This document shows, piece by piece, positions 1 through 5,743 of a stretch of 7,700 nt of DNA (the first letter of the stretch is position 1; each line of letters starts with the position of its first letter). The notes beneath the pieces were generated by a model. That model saw only the letters and a list, made by a program, of their open reading frames with translations. It had not been told where the DNA came from and did not search any database. The position numbers and the translations under genes were made by a program. The stretch is from Pseudomonadota bacterium. Its GTDB lineage: Bacteria > Pseudomonadota > Gammaproteobacteria > Burkholderiales > Nitrosomonadaceae. The stretch lies in assembly GCA_018240935.1 (NCBI GenBank), contig JAFEEV010000274.1:1-7700 (forward strand), in the 5' to 3' direction.

Positions 1-1086
1 TTAAACTGTTTCACTCAGGATGGTACGTAATGTCGCGCAAAATTGTGAATTTTCATCGGGGGTACCCACGGTTTCTCGCAAGCAATTTTCCAATAAGGGA
101 TGGGTGCCATCCAAATTCTTAATCAATATGTTGTGCTGTTTGAGTGCTTGAAAGATTTGACTGGCTGCGTTAACACGAAACAAAATAAAATTGGCATTGG
201 AAGGATATACCGTAATGCCGCGCATTGTACCAAGAAATGCGCTCATTTTTGCACGTTCTGATTTAATCGCTTGCGCTTGCTCCGATAATACCGGGGTATG
301 GTGCAATACCTTTTCTGCGATCAATTGCGTCATGATGCCAATGTTATAAGGCAGACGCACCTTTTCCAATTGCTTCAGCCATTCGGGCCGGCCGATCAAT
401 AGTCCCAGCCGCAAACCGGCTAGGCCCGATTTGGATAGCGTCCGCATCAGTAATAAGTTCGGATAGTGACCGAGCTGATCGATAAAGCTGTCTTCCGCAA
501 AAGCCTGATAGGCTTCGTCGATGACGATAATACCCGGGGTGGCTTGTATGATGCTAAGAATTGCCGCCCGATTGAATAAATTGCCTGTCGGATTATTCGG
601 ATAAGCCAGGAAGATCACGGCCGGTTGATGTTTGGCAATCGCCGCCAGCATGGCGTCGAGGTCCAAGGTGAAATCGTTTTTTAAGGGTACACCGACATAA
701 GGAATATTGGCAAACGTGGCAATCATGCGAAACATGACAAAGGCAGGTTCAACGCTCATCAGCACTGCGCCGGGTTTGGCGATGGCCATCGCTATGATCT
801 GAATGATTTCGTCCGACCCGTTACCCAGCAGGATGTCCAGGTTATCGCTAATACCCAGCGTTTGCCGTAAGGTTTCTTTAAGGGAAGCCGCGCTGGCGTC
901 GGGATAGCGGTTTACCGGCGCATGCAGCGCCAATTGCGCAATTTCGTCACGCAATGCCGACGGTAAAGGGTAGGGGTTTTCCATGGCATCGAGCTTGATC
1001 ATGCCCGCCGCGGGCGGTACATGATAAGCCGATAATGCCAGAATTTCCGCGCGGATGATTTGTTCTGGAGTATGAGTATTAGGCAT
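1..1086 (-). CDS. hisC: Histidinol-phosphate aminotransferase
   Basis: This is a PLP-dependent fold type I aminotransferase. It converts imidazole-acetol phosphate and glutamate to histidinol phosphate and 2-oxoglutarate in cytosolic histidine biosynthesis. Counting from the ATG at 1086 (361 aa), the visible family motifs are KLDAMENPYP near residue 31, GNGSDE (88-93), YPNNPTG (162-168), DEAY (190-193) and TLSKSGLAGLRLG with the Schiff-base lysine at about K219. A C-terminal LRETVGT supplies the expected substrate-binding arginine. The frame stays open to a TTG at 1125, but that codon lies inside the predicted promoter and the extra 13 residues are not family-like, so ATG is preferred. It has no strong Shine-Dalgarno. 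The stop codon is at the first base of the window, so any downstream his genes lie outside. The family assignment is firm; an aromatic-aminotransferase side activity cannot be excluded. Confidence 0.95.
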   Translation of the reverse strand: MPNTHTPEQIIRAEILALSAYHVPPAAGMIKLDAMENPYPLPSALRDEIAQLALHAPVNRYPDASAASLKETLRQTLGISDNLDILLGNGSDEIIQIIAMAIAKPGAVLMSVEPAFVMFRMIATFANIPYVGVPLKNDFTLDLDAMLAAIAKHQPAVIFLAYPNNPTGNLFNRAAILSIIQATPGIIVIDEAYQAFAEDSFIDQLGHYPNLLLMRTLSKSGLAGLRLGLLIGRPEWLKQLEKVRLPYNIGIMTQLIAEKVLHHTPVLSEQAQAIKSERAKMSAFLGTMRGITVYPSNANFILFRVNAASQIFQALKQHNILIKNLDGTHPLLENCLRETVGTPDENSQFCATLRTILSETV

Positions 1087-1104
1087 AGGCGCGTATTCTA
1101 ACTC

Positions 1105-1133
1105 AAGATAGCGCGTATGGTTCAAGTTGTCAC
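1105..1133 (-). promoter_or_regulatory. Predicted sigma-70 promoter of hisC
   Basis: Read on the minus strand, GTGACA (1128-1133; five of six to TTGACA) is followed by a 17-base spacer and TATCTT (1105-1110; four of six to TATAAT). Transcription would start near 1098, about 12 bases before the hisC ATG. This supports the ATG at 1086 over the TTG at 1125, which would lie upstream of the transcript start. It was found by eye only. Confidence 0.4.
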
Positions 1134-1157
1134 TCGGGATCGATACTCGTTTGACAA
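1127..1157. repeat. Inverted repeat overlapping the hisC -35 box
   Basis: TTGTCA at 1127-1132 is mirrored exactly by TGACAA at 1152-1157, with 19 bases between. The left arm overlaps the predicted -35 hexamer of hisC. A short direct repeat ACTCG (1132-1136 and 1145-1149) sits within it. There is no following T-run on either strand, so it does not look like a terminator. It could be an operator, but six-base arms also occur by chance. Confidence 0.25.
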
Positions 1158-1175
1158 AGCGATAGAGGATTACTT

Positions 1176-2060
1176 TTATGCCGCAAGATCCTGCGCCAGT
1201 ACCTGAAACTCATTCTGACAACCGCGGATTTTTTCTTGCGCCGCCTTGGCTGCCGGTTCATCGATTCCCAGACAATCCATCAGTGTGAGCGTATCGATAT
1301 ATGGGCAGCCATCGGCCGGTGTTTGATCTTGCAACAGGCGGTTGGCGATCGCGAGCAGCTTGACATAGGATGCATGCTTACCGGAGTAATCGGGAAAATT
1401 TTGTTCGGCGACGGCAACGGCGATTTCTTCCGGTAAATCCCATGCTTTAATCAGATACATACCGATGGTGTCGTGCGTAATGCCGAAAACCTGCAATTGC
1501 AGCGCGCGCGCATCCTGCTCCGGGTAGCGGGTAACTAAATCATTGAGATAGGAAAATTCTTTCGGATAGAGATGCGCGAATAGGAAATATCCAAAATTAT
1601 GAAATAAACCGCTGAGATAGAGCAGTTCGCCATTCGCGAGATGTTTTTCTGTCATGACGTGGCAAAGTTCGCGGCAGAGCGCGGCGCATTCCAATGCTTG
1701 ATTCCACATGCGGATGCGCCCTAATGCGCCGCGATTCGGCAGTTTGAGGCAACTGGAAGAAGTAACGCCCAAGGCTAGATTGAGCGCGGTGTTAAAACCC
1801 AATACCGACGATACGGCAAGTTGCACCGAGTTGATCCGGTTGCCGTAGCCGAAGATGGACATGCGCGCGTATTTCATAATGAAAGCGGCCAGCGCGGGAT
1901 CGTGTTCAATGACGCTGGTCAATTGCTCCAGATTGGTTTCCGGATGGTTGCGTAACTTCAACAGTGCACGCGCAGTCTCCGGCAGCGCAGGGATTTGCCC
2001 GGCTTGTTGCAGAATGCTGCGGAAGTTCTGGCTGAATTCCAGTTTATTAATGATCAACAT
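1176..2060 (-). CDS. HDOD-domain protein, metal site eroded
   Basis: This 294-aa protein has an HDOD domain over roughly residues 15-215. The usual opening is present (IPALPETARALL near 23-34, then IEHDPALAAFIMKYA at 51-65), as is the central GLFHNFGYFLF (151-161) and a late GITHDTIGMYLIKAWDLP stretch (193-210). HDOD proteins are relatives of HD phosphohydrolases and usually act as non-catalytic scaffolds in signalling, motility or stress responses. Here HN replaces the central HD, WNQA (119-122) stands where WxHS is common, and EQN (219-221) stands where a late HH is common, so hydrolase activity is unlikely. No GGDEF, EAL or receiver domain is attached, and the last 80 residues show nothing recognisable. 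It lies on the same strand as hisC, 89 bases upstream of it. The ATG has only a weak GAG upstream. The precise role is unknown. Confidence 0.85.
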   Translation of the reverse strand: MLIINKLEFSQNFRSILQQAGQIPALPETARALLKLRNHPETNLEQLTSVIEHDPALAAFIMKYARMSIFGYGNRINSVQLAVSSVLGFNTALNLALGVTSSSCLKLPNRGALGRIRMWNQALECAALCRELCHVMTEKHLANGELLYLSGLFHNFGYFLFAHLYPKEFSYLNDLVTRYPEQDARALQLQVFGITHDTIGMYLIKAWDLPEEIAVAVAEQNFPDYSGKHASYVKLLAIANRLLQDQTPADGCPYIDTLTLMDCLGIDEPAAKAAQEKIRGCQNEFQVLAQDLAA

Positions 2061-2078
2061 TGATTCGGTCTCAAAATT

Positions 2079-2207
2079 TTAGTTGGCATGATCTGCGATC
2101 GCTTGATTCTTAGCTTCTGCTTGAGCTTTATATGACGAGAAGCGGCCGGCAGTAGAACGATGAATGCATAAGCTGAAGGAGGATTTACCCGCTGGGCTAA
2201 GCGGCAA
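2079..2207 (-). CDS. Possible small ORF, 42 codons, TTG start
   Basis: The 179-base gap between the methyltransferase and HDOD genes holds a minus-strand frame that stays open beyond the methyltransferase stop and ends at TAA 2079-2081, 18 bases before the HDOD ATG. The only usual start codon in the frame is TTG at 2207, preceded by AAGAAG about nine bases away, a modest ribosome-binding site. The predicted peptide is Ser/Arg-rich at first, then ends in an alternating Ala, Lys/Gln/Glu stretch (KAQAEAKNQAIADHAN) that looks helical. I recognise no family. A stop-free run of this length could arise by chance, and the rest of the gap shows nothing convincing. It may be a small operon gene, a decayed gene tail or a random frame. 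Confidence 0.25.
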   Translation of the reverse strand: MPLSPAGKSSFSLCIHRSTAGRFSSYKAQAEAKNQAIADHAN

Positions 2208-2239
2208 TTTTTCTGTCTTCTTTACTGAAATGATCGTTT

Positions 2240-3406
2240 TTACAATAAGCGGCTCATGTCGCCGGTGTTGAAGCCGCGCAGTGGCCCGGAAAAATTTTTC
2301 CCAAAAGCGATCGCCTTGAACAATTCGCCCATTTCAGCCGGGCTAACCAGTTTTTGCAATTGGTTCGATTGCGGCAAGTAATGATGGATGTCTTCCGCCG
2401 AAGTTTGCGCCAGTATGCCGGTAATACCGCAGTTCAGCAGAAAATAGGCTTGCGTGGTGTATCCCAGAAGCTGCAATCCGTTATTTTCCGCTGCTTGCGT
2501 GAGTGCGCTGAAATCGACATGACTGGTGATATCTTGCAAACCGGGAAGATAAAACGGATCGTCATGCGCATGGTGGCGGTAGTGGCACATGAGCGTGCCT
2601 TGGTTGCGTTGCGGGTGATAATATTCGCTGCGGCCGAAACCGTAATCGATGAGTAATACGACGCCTTGCTGCAACGTGCTGGCCAGACTGCGCATGAAAT
2701 GAAGCGCGGCGAGATTGATTTCACTGACATAGTCGACCGGTTGATTGTCCGGGTTAATTGCTGCGGTTAGTTCGCTGGCGGCTGCGTGCAGTTCCGCATC
2801 GGCAATAGCGCGATCCTGCCATGTAAACCGATCGTTTTGCCAGGTTACGCCGCGTTCCAACACAGCATCATCACGCCATCGGATGATATGCACCGGCATC
2901 GCATCCAGCACTTCGTTGGCAAGCATAACGCCGGTGAATAGATCGGGTAACCGTTCCAGCCACTCGACGCGCGCTAGAAGATGGGGCGCTTCGTCAGCCA
3001 ATAGCGTTTGCTGCCGCTGGCGCAAATCGGGACTGACTTCGAGGATGTAATACTTTCCCGGTAATGCATCGGATTTTTCCAGTTCAAGCAAAATATCGCG
3101 CGCCAGTTTACCCGATCCGGCGCCGAACTCCAGGATGTCCGCCGGCGCCAGGTGCCGCAAAATTTGCATCAGTTGTTGCGCCAGGGTGCGGCCGAATAAC
3201 GGGGAAATTTCCGGCGCCGTGACGAAATCTCCCGCACTGCCTAATTTAGTTGCGCCGCTGCTGTAATAGCCCAATCCTGGTGCGTACAATGCAAGATTCA
3301 TATAATCTTCGAAAGAAATCCAGTGATTGGCTGCAAGAATTTTTTCCCGGATTATTGCTTGTACCGACCGGCTATGTGTTAGAGCAATTTCATTGGGAAA
3401 TAACAT
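2240..3406 (-). CDS. MidA/NDUFAF7-family SAM-dependent methyltransferase
   Basis: This 388-aa protein (from the ATG at 3406) belongs to the Methyltransf_28 (DUF185) family. The mitochondrial member NDUFAF7/MidA methylates an arginine of the complex I subunit NDUFS2; the bacterial role is less settled. Family signatures appear in order: FVTAPEISPLFG (61-72), the SAM-binding EFGAGSGKLA (93-102), LEVSPDLR soon after, NEVLDAMP (164-171), IDYGFGRSEYYHP (253-265), GTLMCHYRHH (270-279) and DITSHVDF (292-299). Length and motif order are those of an intact enzyme. The open frame extends four codons further to a TTG at 3418. The ATG is preferred, although neither start has a visible Shine-Dalgarno. It is divergent from the reductase gene, and the HDOD gene lies downstream on the same strand. 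Whether its target here is a respiratory subunit is inference from the family. Confidence 0.92.
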   Translation of the reverse strand: MLFPNEIALTHSRSVQAIIREKILAANHWISFEDYMNLALYAPGLGYYSSGATKLGSAGDFVTAPEISPLFGRTLAQQLMQILRHLAPADILEFGAGSGKLARDILLELEKSDALPGKYYILEVSPDLRQRQQTLLADEAPHLLARVEWLERLPDLFTGVMLANEVLDAMPVHIIRWRDDAVLERGVTWQNDRFTWQDRAIADAELHAAASELTAAINPDNQPVDYVSEINLAALHFMRSLASTLQQGVVLLIDYGFGRSEYYHPQRNQGTLMCHYRHHAHDDPFYLPGLQDITSHVDFSALTQAAENNGLQLLGYTTQAYFLLNCGITGILAQTSAEDIHHYLPQSNQLQKLVSPAEMGELFKAIAFGKNFSGPLRGFNTGDMSRLL

Positions 3407-3444
3407 TTTTATTATCAATAATATGTAGAATAAATTTAGAGTGA

Positions 3445-3450
3445 ATTATA
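3445..3450 (-). promoter_or_regulatory. Candidate -10 box for the MidA-like gene
   Basis: A perfect TATAAT is read on the minus strand, about 40 bases upstream of the methyltransferase ATG. Transcription would begin near 3438, giving a leader of about 32 bases. The -35 region, around 3467-3474, is poor (TGGCCC or similar), so an activator or an alternative site is possible. The divergent region is only 97 bases long, so it must also contain the promoter of the plus-strand reductase, for which I could not find a clear box. Confidence 0.35.
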
Positions 3451-3490
3451 AAGTTCGTTTGTAAAATGGGCCATAGTGTAGCAGTTCTTT

Positions 3491-3498
3491 GAAGGAGA
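3491..3498 (+). promoter_or_regulatory. Ribosome-binding site fixing the reductase start
   Basis: GAAGGAGA is a strong Shine-Dalgarno. Its AGGAG core (3493-3497) lies six bases before the GTG at 3504. The open frame also contains a TTG at 3489, but translation from there would place the ribosome-binding site inside the coding region. The GTG is therefore taken as the start. Confidence 0.75.
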
Positions 3499-3503
3499 CG
3501 TGC

Positions 3504-4244
3504 GTGCAAGGAAAAGTGATTTTGGTTACCGGTGGTGCAAAACGGGTAGGGGCGGCCATCTGCCGCCGGATGCATGCGCAAGGCGCGCGGCTAATCGTGC
3601 ATTACCGTTCTTCGTTTGATGAAGCCAAAGCGTTGCACGATGAATTGAATCAAAAACGCGCCGATTCGGTGGCATTGGTGCAAGCCGACTTGCTCGATAC
3701 CGAATTATTACCCGAGATGATTGAGAAGGCGGCCAACCGCTTCGGACGGCTGGATGTGCTGATTAATAATGCCTCGAGTTTCTTTCCAACCCTGCTGCAG
3801 CAATGCACGCTGGCGGATTGGCACGATCTTGTCGGCAGCAATCTTCAAGCGCCTTTGTTTCTGGCCCAGGCGGCAGCGCCGTATCTGAAGGAACAACGTG
3901 GCTGCATGGTTAATATCGTCGATATTCATACCGAACGGCCACTGAAAAATTACGTGATCTATAACGCCGCTAAAGGCGGTTTATTGGCATTAACAAAATC
4001 ACTGGCGGTGGAAATGGCGCCCGAAGTGCGCGTCAACGGTGTTTCGCCCGGACCGATCCTGTGGCCGGAAGACGGCGAATGGGCTGACGAGGCCGCCCGC
4101 CAGCAAATTATCGCCAGTACCTTGCTCAAACGCTGCGGCGAACCCGGCGACATCGCCAAGACTGTGCAATTTCTGATTGCCGATGCACCGTACATCACCG
4201 GACAGATCATCGCGGTGGATGGCGGGCGGAGTATTTATTTATGA
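3504..4244 (+). CDS. PTR1/FolM-type pteridine reductase, SDR family
   Basis: This 246-aa cytosolic, NADPH-dependent short-chain dehydrogenase/reductase most resembles pteridine reductases, which reduce biopterin or dihydrofolate to tetrahydro forms. From the GTG start, the cofactor motif TGGAKRVG is at 9-16, where the Arg suits NADPH. HYRSS (33-37) resembles the NADPH-phosphate loop of PTR1, and NNASSFFPT (88-96) is a hallmark of this subgroup. The catalytic set is D140 (VDIH), Y153 and K157 (YNAAK); the D-to-Y spacing of 13 is the same as in Leishmania PTR1 (D181, Y194). The C-terminal ITGQIIAVDGGRSI is standard for SDRs. The gene is divergent from the MidA-like gene and its stop is 24 bases from that of yraN. 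The true substrate (dihydromonapterin, dihydrofolate or another pterin) cannot be read from the sequence; a generic SDR is the alternative. Confidence 0.88.
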   Translation: MQGKVILVTGGAKRVGAAICRRMHAQGARLIVHYRSSFDEAKALHDELNQKRADSVALVQADLLDTELLPEMIEKAANRFGRLDVLINNASSFFPTLLQQCTLADWHDLVGSNLQAPLFLAQAAAPYLKEQRGCMVNIVDIHTERPLKNYVIYNAAKGGLLALTKSLAVEMAPEVRVNGVSPGPILWPEDGEWADEAARQQIIASTLLKRCGEPGDIAKTVQFLIADAPYITGQIIAVDGGRSIYL

Positions 4245-4268
4245 TCGAAGCGAATGCAAAATAAGCAA

Positions 4269-4607
4269 TCATTCCCCGAACGCATCCTTAATCCATTCAA
4301 TTTTCCGCCCGCCGGCGCCCGATAGCAGTAGCGCATCGAAGCGGCAAGGCGGCTCGCTTTTGAGTTGGGACAGATAATGCCGCGCGGTGTGCAGCAGTTT
4401 GGTTTGTTTTGCCGGTGTGATGCTGGTTGCGGCGCCGCCGAACGTTTCGCTTCCACGCATGCGGACTTCGACAAAAACCAAGGTTGCGCCGTCGCGCATG
4501 ATCAGATCGATTTCACCAAAACGGCAGCGGTAATTTTGGGTTATCAGCACCAGGTTTTGCCGTTGCAGGAACGTTAGCGCGATCTGTTCGGCGTCACTGC
4601 CCTTCAT
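4269..4607 (-). CDS. yraN: YraN family protein (UPF0102), nuclease-like fold
   Basis: This small protein, 112 aa from the ATG at 4607, belongs to the UPF0102/YraN family, which is predicted to adopt a PD-(D/E)xK endonuclease-like fold. The core signature is clear: NYRCRFGEIDLIMRDG (25-40) with D33, then VFVEVRMR (44-51) with E47 and Arg in the place of the motif Lys. The C-terminal WIKDAF matches the WxxxAF ending typical of the family. The open frame continues upstream to 4679, but those 24 extra residues lie wholly within the lpoA-like gene and are not family-like. The ATG overlaps the end of lpoA by 14 bases, which suggests translational coupling; no good Shine-Dalgarno is seen. The biochemical function is unproven. 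A role in DNA recombination or repair is often proposed, but nothing here tests it. Confidence 0.92.
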   Translation of the reverse strand: MKGSDAEQIALTFLQRQNLVLITQNYRCRFGEIDLIMRDGATLVFVEVRMRGSETFGGAATSITPAKQTKLLHTARHYLSQLKSEPPCRFDALLLSGAGGRKIEWIKDAFGE

Positions 4608-5733
4608 CTTCAGGCGTATTCCGGGGTGTTTCCGGGATATCGGAAGGTATTGCGATGAGCCGCGCTTTACCGTTGTCAAATTGCGCCGCGATGGGTTCGC
4701 GGGTGAAGAGATTCGGCGGGGCGAAACGGATATTGCCGGTTACACCGTCAAATGCGATATCCTTGGCGGGGCGCTGGTGCAGCAGGTCGGTCATCAAGCG
4801 GAAAGCATCGATGCCCAGTGCGTACAGACGTTCCATTTCGGTATTCCTGGTTTTGCCGGCGTGGCGGTAGGCCATGACGGCAGGGTGATCGGGTTGCAGC
4901 AGCCACGGCATATCGAGAAACTGGATGCCGTTCAGGTCGCTGTTGAGCAGGAGATTGTCGTTGCCGGTAAAAATCTGCGAAGTGCCGTACACCGGCGCTT
5001 CCGGATCGAGATAGTTACGCAGGACACGGGCTTTGGTTGCATCCAGGGCTAAAAATGCCAGCCGGTCCGTTCCGGCCGTCAGGTCGCGCAGTTGTTGCAA
5101 TACCAGCGGATTTTCCGTGTAGCGCAGCGATTCGGCGGTTTTTCCGTATTCGCCTTGCCAACGCTGTTTGAAGGCGTTCTGCAAGCGTTTCGACAGCGCG
5201 CTGTCGTCTCCGATGATCACGGCATGGTTTCTACCGCTTACGAGCGCCAATTTCGCGATGTGACCGGCCTCGGTATCGGTTTGCATGCCGAAGAAATACA
5301 ATTTCGCCGGCAGGGATGGAGGGTTGTCAGTGGTGTTCAATGTCAACGTCGGTACCGCAAGCGAATGACCGGATGCTATGGCTGCGACGCCATCGCGCGT
5401 CAGCGGCCCAACGACAAATACCGCACCGGAAGCCACGGCATAGTGGTAACTCATGAGGATATCGAGCGGATCGTCGCCGGTTGCATAGAGACGGATCGTC
5501 AGCGGCAGCGATTGTCCGCGTTGCGCGGCGGTTTCAAATCCTTCCTTGACAACATTCGCGGCTTCGGCGAATGCGGTGGATTCAAGTGGAAGCAGTAGCG
5601 CGATATGGGAAACGATCACTGGCCCGGACACAATTTCCGGCTGCGGGGATTCTTCCGCGCCGGTGGCCATTGCCGGCGGGTTGCCGTATAGTGCCAGCAG
5701 AAACGCCGCGAGAATTGTAACGAAACGTGCCAT
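4594..5733 (-). CDS. LppC/LpoA-like penicillin-binding protein activator
   Basis: This 379-aa exported protein is related to the C-terminal half of E. coli LpoA (YraM), the outer-membrane activator of the peptidoglycan synthase PBP1a. It has the type I periplasmic-binding-protein fold: HIALLLPLES (43-52) opens the domain, followed by VFVVGPLTRDGVAA (105-118), VPTLTLNTTDN (127-137) and YFFGMQTDTEAGHIA (146-160). The N-terminus (MARFVTILAAFLLALYG) is a Sec signal peptide with a probable cleavage after AMA near residue 23. There is no lipobox cysteine, so it looks periplasmic rather than lipid-anchored, and the N-terminal TPR-like domain of E. coli LpoA is missing. The frame extends to 5895 but would run through rsmI, so the ATG at 5733 is chosen. 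It is followed by overlapping yraN. Activation of a penicillin-binding protein is inferred from family and synteny. Confidence 0.88.
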   Translation of the reverse strand: MARFVTILAAFLLALYGNPPAMATGAEESPQPEIVSGPVIVSHIALLLPLESTAFAEAANVVKEGFETAAQRGQSLPLTIRLYATGDDPLDILMSYHYAVASGAVFVVGPLTRDGVAAIASGHSLAVPTLTLNTTDNPPSLPAKLYFFGMQTDTEAGHIAKLALVSGRNHAVIIGDDSALSKRLQNAFKQRWQGEYGKTAESLRYTENPLVLQQLRDLTAGTDRLAFLALDATKARVLRNYLDPEAPVYGTSQIFTGNDNLLLNSDLNGIQFLDMPWLLQPDHPAVMAYRHAGKTRNTEMERLYALGIDAFRLMTDLLHQRPAKDIAFDGVTGNIRFAPPNLFTREPIAAQFDNGKARLIAIPSDIPETPRNTPEDEGQ

Positions 5734-5743
5734 AGTGAAGACG

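Noticed and set aside
2176..2183. AAGGAGGA, a strong Shine-Dalgarno on the plus strand
   Set aside because: No start codon with an open frame follows at a usable distance, so it looks accidental.
2186..2212. Stem CCGCT/AGCGG followed by CAATTTTTT on the plus strand, as a terminator
   Set aside because: The stem is only five base pairs and no plus-strand gene ends upstream of it. In the minus-strand direction, which the genes here use, no T-run follows the stem.
2240..2340. A -1 frameshift that would fuse the MidA-like protein to the following open frame
   Set aside because: No slippery heptamer is visible before the stop, and the methyltransferase already has normal family length.
3390..3581. 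63-codon minus-strand frame across the midA/reductase divergent region
   Set aside because: It overlaps the start of the reductase antisense and the start of the methyltransferase out of frame, and its peptide shows no domain-like pattern.
4681..5598. Long plus-strand frames opposite the lpoA-like gene (123 and 168 codons)
   Set aside because: They are antisense shadows of a well-supported gene and their peptides show no recognisable motifs.
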